Numbered from the stretch's first letter, positions 41,468 through 50,985 are shown. The stretch is DNA of 64,000 bases from Chitinophaga tropicalis (GCF_009758205.1 NZ_WRXN01000011.1:124001-188000), one strand, 5' to 3'. Translations and numbers: made by a program. The notes: generated by a model not told the origin, from the letters alone.

Positions 41468-43597
41468 TTAATATGCTAATAGTTCTTTTATCACCGCCCT
41501 CACTTTTTCCGGATTAGGCAGCATAGCATTTTCCAAAATAACATTCATCGGAACTGCCGGCAGGTCGAGGGCGCCAAGGGTAAATACCGGGGCGTCCAGC
41601 GATTTAAAACAGTTCCGCTGTATACGACCGGCAAACGCCTGGGCAAAAGAATTGTTGAGCTGTTCTTCTGTGAGTACCAGGCATTTGCCATGTTTATTGA
41701 CTGTATTGAATACCAGTTCTTCATCTAACGGGAAAAGAGTACGAAGATCTATGATCTCTACCTGACCAGGGAAAGCTGCCGCAGCGGCGAGCGACCAATA
41801 CACGCCCATACCATAGGTAATGATACAGATCGTATCTCCCTTCTTTACATCCCGCGGATGAGCCGATTGCACTACCCTGCCTTTACCCAGCGGAATCACA
41901 TAATCTTTTGCCGGCTCTACAGTGATGGCTCCCTGGGTACCAGGCACCTTACTCCAGTAAAGACCTTTATGTTCCAGCATCACCACCGGGTTTGGATCAA
42001 GGAAAGCAGCTTTCATCAATCCTTTCATATCGGCAGCATTAGAAGGATAAACAACCTTGATCCCCTTGATACTGAGCAAAGTAGATTCCACGCTGCCCGA
42101 GTGGTAGGGACCTCCCCCTCCATAAGCGCCGATAGGTATACGTACCAGCGTCTGGACAGGAAACTTCCCAGCACTCAGATAGCAGGATTTTGAGATCTCC
42201 GTAACAAGTTGATTGAAGCCAGGATACAGGTAATCTGCAAACTGGATCTCTACTATGGGTTTTACCCCCACAGCTGAAAGGCCGGATGTCGAGCCTATAA
42301 TATAGGCTTCCTGGATGGCGGTATTATAAACACGGTTGTCACCGAATTTTTCTGCAAGTGTGGCGGCCTCTCTGAATACACCTCCTAAACGGCCGCCAAC
42401 GTCCTGACCAAAGAAAATAGCTTCCCGGAAGTCATGCAATATTTCTTCTACTGCATGTAATGCGGCATCCACCATCATGACCTTAGTTCCTGCCTCAGGC
42501 ATACGGATACCCTTTTCAGCTGTAACAGTTGCAGGAGCAAACACATGCTGGTTCACAGTATCTGCCAGCGGCTCAGGCGCCTCTTTTGCCCGGTCAAAAT
42601 CAAGATCAATGTTCTTACGGATGTCGGCTTCGAGAGAAAGCAGGGCATCTGCCGACATACCCGTTTCCAGCAACCGCATCCGCAGGAGAGGCAACGGGTC
42701 TTTTGCTCCATGAAGCGCCAGATCATCTGCCGGACGATACCATTCCTTACGGACACCCGAAGTATGGTGCCCCAGCAAAGGAACACAGGCATGTACCAGG
42801 ATAGGCTTCCGCTCCTGTCTGACATAGCTGATAGCTGCATTCATAGCATGAAGGCATTCTTCAAAATCACTGCCATCCACACGCATACGCTCCATTCCTT
42901 TAAAACCGGCAGCATATTCATAGGCGTCCATAGCCCTTGCTTCATCTGCACTGACAGAAATCCCCCATTCATTGTCCTGGACAAGGTAAATAATAGGCAG
43001 CTCCCATAGCACAGCGCTTTGCCAGGCTTCACTCACCTCCCCTTCTGTAACACTGCCATCCCCAAGGGAACACAGCACTACAGGCGCTTCTCCCTTCGGT
43101 CCTTTACGAAGAACGGCTGCGCCCGACTGCTCCAGGTATTTAATCCCCTGCGCCATGCCAGTGGCCGGAATGACCTGCATACCGGTGGCACTGCTCTGAT
43201 GTGGGATACAGGGCTTGTCAGGATCAAGACTGTTGGGATGACAATAATAGGAACGGCCCGCAGAAGCGGGATCATCTGCTTTAGCCAGGAGCTGGAGCAT
43301 CAGTTCATAAGGCGTGAAACCCATTGCCAGCAGCATACTGTCGTCACGATAATAAGGACTTGCATAATCCCAGGGCATAAGCTGCATGCCTGCCGCTATC
43401 TGAATGGCCTCATGGCCGCGTGACGTGGAATGTACATATTTACAAACGGGGCGGTTCTCTTCATAAACAGCTGCCATACAAGCTGCCTGATACATGAGGC
43501 GGTAAGCCTTCAATAACATACCCTGTTTTGCTGAGGGGCGTTCCTTTCCTTCATTAGCAGCTTTAAAAGTTGGAACGCTTACACTATCTTTAAACAC
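41468..43597 (-). CDS. Fused alpha/beta 2-oxoacid dehydrogenase E1 component
   Basis: The 709-residue protein joins an E1 alpha-like half (about 1-330) and an E1 beta-like half (about 375-709). The thiamine diphosphate motif is GDGSVTEGEVSEAW ending with VQDNEWG (about residues 188-222). The beta half starts MMVDAALHAVEEILHDF and carries FFGQDVGGRLGGVF, ICIITYGMGVYW and VEIIDLRTLFPLDEE. It decarboxylates a 2-oxoacid, probably branched-chain, and passes the acyl group to a lipoyl E2 encoded elsewhere. No E2 or E3 gene is adjacent. The divergent MarR gene 72 bp away may regulate it. Confidence 0.9.
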   Translation of the reverse strand: MFKDSVSVPTFKAANEGKERPSAKQGMLLKAYRLMYQAACMAAVYEENRPVCKYVHSTSRGHEAIQIAAGMQLMPWDYASPYYRDDSMLLAMGFTPYELMLQLLAKADDPASAGRSYYCHPNSLDPDKPCIPHQSSATGMQVIPATGMAQGIKYLEQSGAAVLRKGPKGEAPVVLCSLGDGSVTEGEVSEAWQSAVLWELPIIYLVQDNEWGISVSADEARAMDAYEYAAGFKGMERMRVDGSDFEECLHAMNAAISYVRQERKPILVHACVPLLGHHTSGVRKEWYRPADDLALHGAKDPLPLLRMRLLETGMSADALLSLEADIRKNIDLDFDRAKEAPEPLADTVNQHVFAPATVTAEKGIRMPEAGTKVMMVDAALHAVEEILHDFREAIFFGQDVGGRLGGVFREAATLAEKFGDNRVYNTAIQEAYIIGSTSGLSAVGVKPIVEIQFADYLYPGFNQLVTEISKSCYLSAGKFPVQTLVRIPIGAYGGGGPYHSGSVESTLLSIKGIKVVYPSNAADMKGLMKAAFLDPNPVVMLEHKGLYWSKVPGTQGAITVEPAKDYVIPLGKGRVVQSAHPRDVKKGDTICIITYGMGVYWSLAAAAAFPGQVEIIDLRTLFPLDEELVFNTVNKHGKCLVLTEEQLNNSFAQAFAGRIQRNCFKSLDAPVFTLGALDLPAVPMNVILENAMLPNPEKVRAVIKELLAY

Positions 43598-43668
43598 GGA
43601 ATTATTGATTTAATGTCGTAAACAGATTTAGTTGCTGATACAACTATTGCTACTGCAAATTAACTATT

Positions 43669-44103
43669 ATGCCTGATACTTTTGTAAATAATCCCTCTTT
43701 TTTTAAGCTGGATGCAACCCTAAAACGGATACGTAATTACTGGCAGAAAACATTTGATGCCCATAAGAAGGATATTACAGTGGATCAGTGGCTGCTGATT
43801 GAAAACCTCTATAAACACAAGAAAATCACTCACAATGAGCTTGCCAGGCTGACTTCGAAGGATATTACCACTGTCTCCAGGATAATAGAATTACTGGTGA
43901 AAAAGGAACTGGTGGTAAGAGAAGGGTCCCCTCAGGACAGGAGAAAAGTGTTTTTGCAGCTGACAGTTAAAGGGACAGAGAAATATAAGGATGTAAGACC
44001 CCTGGTACTGGAAATGAGGAAAACAGGGTGGCATGACCTGACGGAAGCAGATTATGTTGAGCTTACCCGGATATTGGATGTGATATATAATAATATACCA
44101 TAA
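43669..44103 (+). CDS. MarR family transcriptional regulator
   Basis: The 144-residue protein has the MarR winged-helix layout. A dimerising N-terminal helix is followed by VDQWLLIENLYKHKKITHNELAR and the recognition helix TSKDITTVSRIIELLVKKELVVRE. The wing is GSPQDRRKVFLQLT (DxRxxx motif), and a C-terminal helix follows. It is divergent from the E1 gene and closed by a strong hairpin, so it may bind the 72-bp intergenic region and control the dehydrogenase. Confidence 0.92.
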   Translation: MPDTFVNNPSFFKLDATLKRIRNYWQKTFDAHKKDITVDQWLLIENLYKHKKITHNELARLTSKDITTVSRIIELLVKKELVVREGSPQDRRKVFLQLTVKGTEKYKDVRPLVLEMRKTGWHDLTEADYVELTRILDVIYNNIP

Positions 44104-44108
44104 AATGC

Positions 44109-44144
44109 CAAAAACGCTTTTGCCTCCCGGCAAAAGCGTTTTTG
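44109..44144. terminator. Bidirectional terminator between marR and the FAH gene
   Basis: A perfect 16-bp inverted repeat (caaaaacgcttttgcc / ggcaaaagcgtttttg) with a TCCC loop, located between convergent genes. The arm resembles that of the hairpin at 49070-49110. Confidence 0.85.
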
Positions 44145-44162
44145 TATAAAGGAAGCCGGCCT

Positions 44163-44774
44163 TTATTTGATCATAAATTCCAGCAGACTATCATTTTCAA
44201 TAAACCCTTCCAGCGTATCGCCGATCTCTACCGGACCAACTCCCGCCGGAGTACCTGTAAATACCAGGTCGCCGATATTGAGGGTAAAAAATTTAGAGAT
44301 ATACGCAACGAGGTAATCGAAAGAGAACAGCAGGTCTTTTGTATTACCCTGTTGCACCAGTGTCTTGTTCTTATACAGACAGAAATTAATATCTTTCTTG
44401 TCCAGCTCGGGGGTAATAGGAATGAATTGTCCTACTACTGCAGAGTTATCGAATGACTTGGCTATCTCCCAGGGTAATCCTTTCTGCTTTTGTTTCTCCT
44501 GCAGGTCCCGGGCAGTAAAATCGATGCCTATTCCTATCTGGTCATAATACTTATCTGCGAATTTTTCCTGGATATGCTTGCCATTCTTGCTGATACGCAA
44601 CACCAGTTCGCATTCGTAATGCAGGTTGTCAGTAAATTCAGGATAGTAAAAGGGATGATTGTTCTGTAACAAGGCATTCTTAGGCTTCATGAAAATCACC
44701 GGTTCTGACGGCACCTCGTTTTTCAGCTCCTTCGCATGATCTGCATAATTTCTACCAACGCATATTATTTTCAT
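44163..44774 (-). CDS. Fumarylacetoacetate hydrolase family protein
   Basis: The 203-residue protein is the short form of the FAH family. Blocks visible are VGRNYADHAKEL at the start and EPVIFMKPKNAL. The metal site is HYECELVLRI with its Glu pair, then IGIDFTARDLQEK, and GDLVFTGTPAGVGPVEIGD near the C-terminus. Members act on acylpyruvates, oxaloacetate or related 2-keto compounds. It is the last gene of the minus-strand run prs-rplY-pth-FAH (41 bp after pth). Confidence 0.9.
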   Translation of the reverse strand: MKIICVGRNYADHAKELKNEVPSEPVIFMKPKNALLQNNHPFYYPEFTDNLHYECELVLRISKNGKHIQEKFADKYYDQIGIGIDFTARDLQEKQKQKGLPWEIAKSFDNSAVVGQFIPITPELDKKDINFCLYKNKTLVQQGNTKDLLFSFDYLVAYISKFFTLNIGDLVFTGTPAGVGPVEIGDTLEGFIENDSLLEFMIK

Positions 44775-44815
44775 GTCTGGGCGATTCTTGATTTATGGTT
44801 AATGAACAGATTAAA

Positions 44816-45400
44816 TTACTGTTTATCCCGGGGAAAACTGAGATTGTTGTAGGCATTCATAGTACGTGGTAATCCAACTGCAGCAAAACTTTCTATGATC
44901 TCTGTACATACCTCTATTTTCTCCGTCACAATTTTCCATTCCTCTGCCGGCCATTTCCCCAATACAAAATCTACCTGTCTTCCTTTAGGATAGTTATTAC
45001 CGATCCCAAAACGGAGGCGGGGATATTGATTGGTACCGAGGGACTCATGAATACTTTTCAGACCATTCTGTCCGGCATCACTACCACCAGGACGCAAACG
45101 CAATACCTCCAAAGGCAATGCCAGATCATCCACAAGGATCAGCAGGTTTTCCAGTGGTACTTTCTCCTTATCCATCCAATACTTCACAGCTTTACCGCTA
45201 AGGTTCATATAAGTAGTAGGCTTCACCACCACAAATGTCCGGCCCTTCCATTTGCATTCTGCTACATCAGCCAGGCGGTCACTCTTAAAAACGCCACCAT
45301 GCTTGGCTACGAAAGCAGTTGCAATATCAAAACCAATATTGTGACGGGTATGTTCATATTCCGCTCCGATGTTGCCTAATCCAACTATCAGGTATTTCAT
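44816..45400 (-). CDS. pth: Peptidyl-tRNA hydrolase
   Basis: The ATG at 45400 gives 194 residues and starts directly with KYLIVGLGNIGAEYEHTRHNIGFD, which contains the catalytic His and the conserved Asn. FVVVKPTTYMNLSGKAV and LILVDDLALPLEVLRLR (catalytic Asp) follow, then GSDAGQNGLKS. It recycles peptidyl-tRNA that drops from ribosomes. It follows rplY but is separated from it by a terminator hairpin at 45435-45467. Confidence 0.96.
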   Translation of the reverse strand: MKYLIVGLGNIGAEYEHTRHNIGFDIATAFVAKHGGVFKSDRLADVAECKWKGRTFVVVKPTTYMNLSGKAVKYWMDKEKVPLENLLILVDDLALPLEVLRLRPGGSDAGQNGLKSIHESLGTNQYPRLRFGIGNNYPKGRQVDFVLGKWPAEEWKIVTEKIEVCTEIIESFAAVGLPRTMNAYNNLSFPRDKQ

Positions 45401-45434
45401 CAAATTGCTGTTTAGATCCTCAATGCTGGGCAAA

Positions 45435-45467
45435 AATAGAAAAAGTCCCGCCTTGCAGGACGGGACC
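45435..45467 (-). terminator. Terminator after rplY
   Basis: On the minus strand the stem gtcccg..cgggac around a cct/agg inner pair is followed by a T5 run (gggactttttctattttt). It lies 24 bp past the rplY stop and 35 bp before the pth start, so pth may rely on read-through or its own promoter. Confidence 0.75.
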
Positions 45468-45490
45468 TTCTACAAATATTTAAAAGAAAA

Positions 45491-46075
45491 TTATTTCTTT
45501 TTAGTGTCTGCAGCCGCTTCTTCCTGACGTAACTGACGGGTCATTACTACGGAAGCGATAGGAATACGGGGAGAGTTCAGGATCTCTACGTTTTCAGCTA
45601 CCACATCTTCAACACGGATGTTACCATTCAGTTCCAGCTTGTCGATGTTCACTTCGATGTTCTCACGCAGGTATTTAGGCAGGGCCTTTACTTTCAGCGC
45701 TTTGATCTTTACAACCAGTTTACCACCGGCTTTTACACCTTCAGACTGACCAGTGATCTTGATAGGCAGGGTAACTGATACTGGTTTGTCTTCTATCAGC
45801 TCCAGGAAGTCGATGTGAGACAGCTCATCTGTTACAACGTCAAACTGCAGATCTTTTAGTACGCATCTGTAGGTTTTGCTACCTAATTTAATTTCAGCCA
45901 GCTGAAAATCAGGAGTGTATACCAGATTTTTAAAAGCTGTAGCCGGAGCTGAAAAACTTACGGTTTCTGCACCCCCGTAAATAACACAAGGCACTTGTCC
46001 CTCAGAACGTACCTGGCGGGTGGCTTTTTTGCCATATTCGCTCCTGAGTTGTCCTTCGATTGTTATCGTTTTCAT
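45491..46075 (-). CDS. rplY: 50S ribosomal protein L25 (general stress protein CTC type)
   Basis: The 194-residue long form has the L25 N-terminal domain (TITIEGQLRSEYGKKATRQVR...PCVIYGG, DLQFDVVTDELSHIDFLEL). A CTC-type beta domain follows (VTLPIKITGQSEGVKAGGKLV...). The protein binds 5S rRNA. It lies 36 bp after prs in the same direction, a common pairing in bacteria. Confidence 0.95.
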   Translation of the reverse strand: MKTITIEGQLRSEYGKKATRQVRSEGQVPCVIYGGAETVSFSAPATAFKNLVYTPDFQLAEIKLGSKTYRCVLKDLQFDVVTDELSHIDFLELIEDKPVSVTLPIKITGQSEGVKAGGKLVVKIKALKVKALPKYLRENIEVNIDKLELNGNIRVEDVVAENVEILNSPRIPIASVVMTRQLRQEEAAADTKKK

Positions 46076-46111
46076 TGATTAAACATTTATGTTTATGATA
46101 AATAATGCTTC

Positions 46112-47062
46112 TTAATTGCTTCTGCGGTGGCTGTGCACGAACAGGTTTGTAATAGACTTGTTCTCGTGCATGTTCCGGATGGCTACTGCAAAGAGATCTG
46201 CTACACTGATCACCTTGATCTTAGAACTCTGCTGCTTAATAGGAATGGTATCACAGATCACCATCTCTTCCAGCACCGAGTTCTCAATGTTCTCGTAAGC
46301 CTTGCCGCTCAGCACCGGGTGTGTACAGAAGGCGCGTACGCTCCTGGCCCCTTTCTCACGCAGCAGGTTAGCTGCTTTTGTGAGTGTGCCGGCAGTATCG
46401 CAGATGTCGTCTATCAACACAATGTCTTTGTCTTTCACATCTCCGATCACCACCATGGAAGCGATCTCATTAGCACGTTTACGGTGCTTGTCGCAGATCA
46501 CCATTTCCGCATTGAAGTAGGCGGCTACTTCCCTTACCCTGTTGGTACTTCCCACATCCGGGGACGCAAAGGTAAGATTTTCCAGCTTCAAATTCTCAAT
46601 GTAAGGAATGAAAATCGCAGAGCTATCCAGGTGATCTACCGGTATATCGAAGAAACCCTGGATCTGCGGAGCATGTAAATCCATGGTTATCACACGGTTA
46701 GCCCCAGCAGAAGTAAGCAGGTTAGCTACCAGCTTGGAGGCAATGGCCACCCTGGGTTTGTCTTTTCTGTCCTGCCTGGCAAAGCCGAAATAAGGAATAA
46801 CAGCGGTGATATAGCCGGCTGAAGCCCTTTTTGCAGCATCTATCATCATCAACAGCTCCATCAGGTTATCTGAAGGAGCATTGGTGCTTTGTACCAGGAA
46901 AACATAATCACCACGGATACTTTCCATGTAAATTGGCTGAAACTCGCCATCACTGAACTTCTGGATAGTCAGCTTACCGAGGCCGTTGCCGTATTTCCTG
47001 GCAATTTTCTCTGCGAGCGCCGCATTACTGTTTCCCGTAAAAATTTTTACTAATGGTTGCAT
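46112..47062 (-). CDS. prs: Ribose-phosphate pyrophosphokinase
   Basis: The 316-residue protein has the family blocks FTGNSNAALAEKIA, KFSDGEFQ and IPYFGFARQDRK. MDLHAPQIQGFFDIPVDHL is the divalent-ion site. The PRPP-binding loop is DIVLIDDICDTAGT, near residues 220-233. It makes phosphoribosyl pyrophosphate for nucleotide, His and Trp synthesis. A TAGTTTTG -7 box lies 21 bp before the start. It heads the prs-rplY pair. Confidence 0.97.
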   Translation of the reverse strand: MQPLVKIFTGNSNAALAEKIARKYGNGLGKLTIQKFSDGEFQPIYMESIRGDYVFLVQSTNAPSDNLMELLMMIDAAKRASAGYITAVIPYFGFARQDRKDKPRVAIASKLVANLLTSAGANRVITMDLHAPQIQGFFDIPVDHLDSSAIFIPYIENLKLENLTFASPDVGSTNRVREVAAYFNAEMVICDKHRKRANEIASMVVIGDVKDKDIVLIDDICDTAGTLTKAANLLREKGARSVRAFCTHPVLSGKAYENIENSVLEEMVICDTIPIKQQSSKIKVISVADLFAVAIRNMHENKSITNLFVHSHRRSN

Positions 47063-47082
47063 GGATTATAGAAAAAGAGGTG

Positions 47083-47090
47083 CAAAACTA
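47083..47090 (-). promoter_or_regulatory. -7 box before prs
   Basis: Minus-strand TAGTTTTG matches TAnnTTTG, 21 bp before the prs ATG. No clear TTTG -33 element is seen. Confidence 0.45.
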
Positions 47091-47291
47091 TGATTTATTG
47101 GAGTACGTACCCTAGTTTTTTTTGGCGGTAAAGCCTATGACGTGTAATTGAATATTCCGCAAATAGATATCTCTCTTATTCACAACCAGTTGCATTCTCA
47201 CCCCGTTTTCTACAGCACTGTTTGCTGATGGAAAGTTACCACAAATTTTTTTGGATGGAAATCCTTTATCTTTACTAATATTTTTAGCAAA

Positions 47292-48002
47292 ATGATAAAC
47301 AACGTTAGCCCTACAACACATGTAGCTATGAAGAACTGGGCCGAAGATGACAGGCCAAGGGAAAAACTGATCAGGAAAGGTGCAAATGCCTTAAGTGATG
47401 CAGAATTGTTAGCTATTTTACTTAACAACGGTCACAAGCAAAAGTCAGCGCTCAATCTGGCACAGGAAATACTGCAGCTTTCCGGGAACAATCTCGGAGA
47501 GATCAGCAAACTGAATGTAAGGCAGCTAAAACGTGTAAAAGGGATTGGCAATGCCAAAGCCGTTATAATAGTGGCGGCTATGGAACTGGCCCGCAGAAAG
47601 CAGGCTGGCTATATGCGGCGCAGAAAGGTGATCAGTAACGGCAGCGATGCCGCCCTTTATTTTAAACCATTACTTGGAGATAACAACTATGAATCCTTCC
47701 ACGTAATGTACCTGAATAACGCCAACCGTGTGCTGGAGCACCGTTGTATCAGTACAGGAGGTATTACCGGTACCCTTGCAGATCCCAGGGTCATTTTCAG
47801 GGAAGCGCTTGAACTTGGCGCCACCCGTCTCATTCTTTGCCATAATCATCCTTCCGGCAACCTGAAACCCAGCAATGCAGACATCGACCTCACCAGGAAA
47901 GTAAAAGCAGCAGGTAAATTACTTGACATCACCGTTGTAGACCACATCATCGTATCTGAAGCAGGATATTACAGTATGGCAGAAGAGGGAACCATTATAT
48001 AA
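47292..48002 (+). CDS. radC: RadC/JAB-domain DNA-repair-associated protein
   Basis: The 236-residue protein begins with the typical MKNWAEDDRPREKLIRKGANALSDAELLAILL region (given here in part: DDRPREKLI). It has a helix-hairpin-helix-like RVKGIGNAKAVII and a JAMM metalloprotease-like site HNHPSGNLKPSNAD with the upstream Glu in ESFHVMYLN. The first codons before KNWAEDD may be over-long, since ATG 47328 is also in frame. RadC function remains unsettled. A strong -7 box is not visible. Confidence 0.93.
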   Translation: MINNVSPTTHVAMKNWAEDDRPREKLIRKGANALSDAELLAILLNNGHKQKSALNLAQEILQLSGNNLGEISKLNVRQLKRVKGIGNAKAVIIVAAMELARRKQAGYMRRRKVISNGSDAALYFKPLLGDNNYESFHVMYLNNANRVLEHRCISTGGITGTLADPRVIFREALELGATRLILCHNHPSGNLKPSNADIDLTRKVKAAGKLLDITVVDHIIVSEAGYYSMAEEGTII

Positions 48003-48064
48003 CTTTTGTATATAATACCCTCTTTTTCCTTACATTCGCAATTATTTTATTGTCAAATAGTAAC

Positions 48065-49048
48065 ATGCTCAAAATAGGAATCTTTGGGGTAGGCCATCTT
48101 GGTAAAATACATCTCTCCCAATTAGCCACCATGAAGGATGTAGAGGTAGTTGGATTTTTCGATCCAAGTGATGCAAATGCAGAAAGTGTGGCCCGGCAGT
48201 ACCCGATTCCAAGATATACTTCCGCGGAAGAACTGATACAGGCATCTGATGCTATAGATATCATTGCTCCCACCACTCAGCATTTCAGGTTATGTGAACA
48301 GGCCATCAGAAATGGTAAGCACATCTTTGTAGAGAAACCCATGACCAACACTATGGACGAAGCTAAAACACTGGTAAAACTGGTGGAAGAGGCTAATATC
48401 AAATTCCAGGTGGGACATGTAGAGCGTTTCAACCCGGCTTTTCTTGCCTTAAAAGGGCACGAGCTGAAACCAATGTTCATTGAGGTTCATCGTCTGGCGG
48501 AATTTAACCCGAGAGGAACTGATGTAAGTGTGATTCTGGACCTCATGATCCATGACATTGATATCGTGCTGAGCATTGTACAATCTACCGTTAACAGAAT
48601 CTCCGCCAGTGGTGTTGCTGTGATGAGCGATACTCCTGACATTGCTAACGTACGCATAGAATTTCATAACGGCTGCGTAGCAAACCTTACCTCCAGCAGG
48701 ATCTCCCTGAAAAAGATGCGTAAAATGCGGCTGTTCCAGAAAGACGCTTATATCGGTATTGACTTCCTGGATAAGAAAACAGAGATCATCAAGCTGAAAA
48801 CGCCGGAAGATGAAGGGCTGTTTACGCTTGATATAGAAACTAATTCAGGCAAAAAGACCATCGCTATAGATAATCCCGAGGTGAAACAGGTGAATGCAAT
48901 ACGGATGGAACTGGAATTGTTCCGTGACAGTATCCTGCATAACAAGCCCGTACCAGTAAATGCAATAGATGGATTACAGGCAATGGAAGTAGCACATCAG
49001 ATCCTTGCAAAGATCAATAAAGGATTGTCTGCTGATGTTGCTCAGTAA
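48065..49048 (+). CDS. Gfo/Idh/MocA family oxidoreductase
   Basis: The ATG at 48065 gives 327 residues and places LKIGIFGVGHLGKIHLS, the Rossmann nucleotide-binding motif, at the N-terminus. A TTG start at 48050 is unnecessary. EKPMTNTMDEAK contains the conserved Glu-Lys-Pro, and HDIDIVLS marks the C-terminal domain. Family members are NAD(P)-dependent sugar or inositol dehydrogenases. The substrate is unknown. It follows radC by 62 bp and ends at a strong terminator. Confidence 0.9.
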   Translation: MLKIGIFGVGHLGKIHLSQLATMKDVEVVGFFDPSDANAESVARQYPIPRYTSAEELIQASDAIDIIAPTTQHFRLCEQAIRNGKHIFVEKPMTNTMDEAKTLVKLVEEANIKFQVGHVERFNPAFLALKGHELKPMFIEVHRLAEFNPRGTDVSVILDLMIHDIDIVLSIVQSTVNRISASGVAVMSDTPDIANVRIEFHNGCVANLTSSRISLKKMRKMRLFQKDAYIGIDFLDKKTEIIKLKTPEDEGLFTLDIETNSGKKTIAIDNPEVKQVNAIRMELELFRDSILHNKPVPVNAIDGLQAMEVAHQILAKINKGLSADVAQ

Positions 49049-49069
49049 GTATCCACAAAATAACTGCTC

Positions 49070-49110
49070 AAAAAAAAGCGTTTTTGCCTCCAGCAAAAAC
49101 GCTTTTTTTT
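49070..49110. terminator. Strong intrinsic terminator
   Basis: An 18-bp perfect stem (A8-gcgtttttgc / gcaaaaacgc-T8) with a 5-nt loop lies between the oxidoreductase and convergent ispD. It resembles the hairpin at 44109-44144. Confidence 0.9.
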
Positions 49111-49143
49111 GAGATCTGAACTACCGGCCACAGGCCAGTCCGG

Positions 49144-49824
49144 CTATTGAATATCTTTTAATAATGCTCCTGCAATAGTCAGGTCCAATGGACGGGTGAT
49201 CTTAATATTCGAATCTTCTCCGGGCACCAGTTGTATGCTATGCCCCTGCCTTTCAACTACCGTAGCCTCATCCGTAAATAAAGGGTCGTAAGGCAATGCA
49301 AATGCCGGCAGTAACCATTCAGAAAGAAATGTCTGCGGAGTTTGTATGATCTTATATTTTTCCCTGTCTACAGCCCTGTTTCCCCTGCCATCCGTTTCAC
49401 GGATACTATCCTTCATATCTACAACAGGTATGGCGCTTCCCTCTGCAAGGGCAGTTTCATAACAGGCCTGAATCAACGAAGTACTTACCAGCGGACGTAC
49501 GCCATCATGCACAAAAACCACTGCAGGGCCATCCACCTGTTGCAGGCCATTCTTCACAGAATGAAAACGGGTCTCCCCCCCCTTTACAAGTGTAACGGGA
49601 GCGACTGTATTAAATTCTCCCAGCCATGGCGTCACATAGTCAAAATGCGCTTCCGGAAGCACCAGTACTATCTCCATATCACTGTATGCACGTACAAATG
49701 AATGAATAGTATGCCAGAGCACCGGCTTACCGGCCAGGTCAAGAAATTGTTTGGGAATGGCGCTCCCCATACGGGTACCAGACCCACCGGCAACTATGAT
49801 CGCTATTTTTCTGCGTGTTTCCAT
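49144..49824 (-). CDS. ispD: 2-C-methyl-D-erythritol 4-phosphate cytidylyltransferase
   Basis: The ATG at 49824 gives 226 residues and places METRRKIAIIVAGG directly before the nucleotide-binding loop AGGSGTRMGSAIPKQF. VFVHDGVRPLVS is the second conserved block. IQTPQTFLSEWLL and FTDEATVVERQGHSIQLVPG carry the active-site Asp/Glu and Lys region. The enzyme makes CDP-methylerythritol in the non-mevalonate isoprenoid pathway. It follows queA on the same strand with a hairpin between. Confidence 0.96.
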   Translation of the reverse strand: METRRKIAIIVAGGSGTRMGSAIPKQFLDLAGKPVLWHTIHSFVRAYSDMEIVLVLPEAHFDYVTPWLGEFNTVAPVTLVKGGETRFHSVKNGLQQVDGPAVVFVHDGVRPLVSTSLIQACYETALAEGSAIPVVDMKDSIRETDGRGNRAVDREKYKIIQTPQTFLSEWLLPAFALPYDPLFTDEATVVERQGHSIQLVPGEDSNIKITRPLDLTIAGALLKDIQ

Positions 49825-49840
49825 ATAGGGCCTAAATAAG

Positions 49841-49884
49841 AGGTCCTGCCTCATTCTTGCCTGAGGCGAGACTGGACAGGACCT
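49841..49884 (-). terminator. Hairpin between queA and ispD
   Basis: Outer arms aggtcctg / caggacct (8 bp) and inner cctca / tgagg arms lie between queA (stop 49905) and ispD (start 49824). It may be the queA terminator or part of the ispD leader. Confidence 0.5.
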
Positions 49885-49904
49885 TTTACAATAGTTTATC
49901 TTTC

Positions 49905-50954
49905 TTAGATGATCAGCATGGCATCGCCATAGCTGAAGAAACGGTATTTCTCCTTAATTGCCTGCTGATAGGCTTCCATTACCAGGTCGTAACCTGCAAA
50001 TGCACAAACCATGATAAGCAGGCTTGTTTTAGGCAGGTGGAAGTTTGTTACCAGGGCATTCGGAATTGCAAAATCATAAGGAGGATGAATGAAGGTATTT
50101 GTCCATCCCTCAGCTGCCTTCAGCAAATTCTGGGCAGTAACGGAAGACTCTACCGCTCTTACCGTAGTAGTACCGATAGCACATACCTTACGGTTCTCTT
50201 CCTTCGCTTTGTTCACGATCTTCACCGCGTACTCATCAATGTTAAAGTACTCTGCATCCATTTTGTGCTTGCTCAGGTCTTCCACCTCAATAGGACGGAA
50301 AGTTCCCAAACCGGTATGCAGGGTTACTTCTGCGAATTTCACACCTTTGATCTCCAGGCGCTTGATCAGCTCGCGGCTGAAGTGCAGACCAGCAGTCGGA
50401 GCAGCCACAGCGCCTTCATATTTGGCGTAAACTGTCTGATAACGCTCTTTGTCTTCTTCTTCAGGCTTACGCTTGATGTACTTAGGCAGCGGAGTTTCAC
50501 CCAGCGTGTCCAGCACCTGTTTGAACTCCTCATCATTTCCTTCAAACAGGAAACGGATGGTACGGCCGCGGGAAGTGGTATTGTCAATCACCTCTGCTAC
50601 CAGCGATTCATCATCGCCAAAATATAATTTATTGCCAACCCTGATCTTACGGGCAGGATCAACAATTACGTCCCACAAACGATTCTGTTTGTTCAGTTCA
50701 CGCAGCAGGAATACTTCAATCTTTGCACCGGTCTTCTCTTTACGGCCGTAAAGGCGTGCAGGGAATACTTTGGTGTTGTTCACCACCATCACATCCTTAT
50801 CATTGAAGTAGCCGATAATGTCACGGAAAACTTTGTGCTCAATTTTCCCGGTGGCACGGTTTACCACCATCAAACGTGCTTCGTCTCTTGTCTTGGAAGG
50901 GTGCTGCGCAATCAGATTTAAAGGAAGGTCGAATCTAAACTGTGATAGTTTCAT
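49905..50954 (-). CDS. queA: S-adenosylmethionine:tRNA ribosyltransferase-isomerase
   Basis: The 349-residue protein starts with KLSQFRFDLPLNLIAQHPS and RDEARLMV, both characteristic of QueA. It also contains YFNDKDVMVVNNTKVFPARL, AAPTAGLHFSRELI and CAIGTTTVRAVES. QueA adds the epoxycyclopentane ring in queuosine tRNA modification. It is preceded by a textbook Bacteroidota promoter at 50986-51017. Confidence 0.97.
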   Translation of the reverse strand: MKLSQFRFDLPLNLIAQHPSKTRDEARLMVVNRATGKIEHKVFRDIIGYFNDKDVMVVNNTKVFPARLYGRKEKTGAKIEVFLLRELNKQNRLWDVIVDPARKIRVGNKLYFGDDESLVAEVIDNTTSRGRTIRFLFEGNDEEFKQVLDTLGETPLPKYIKRKPEEEDKERYQTVYAKYEGAVAAPTAGLHFSRELIKRLEIKGVKFAEVTLHTGLGTFRPIEVEDLSKHKMDAEYFNIDEYAVKIVNKAKEENRKVCAIGTTTVRAVESSVTAQNLLKAAEGWTNTFIHPPYDFAIPNALVTNFHLPKTSLLIMVCAFAGYDLVMEAYQQAIKEKYRFFSYGDAMLII

Positions 50955-50985
50955 ATTACGGTATGAATAGAAATTTTAAAGGTTG

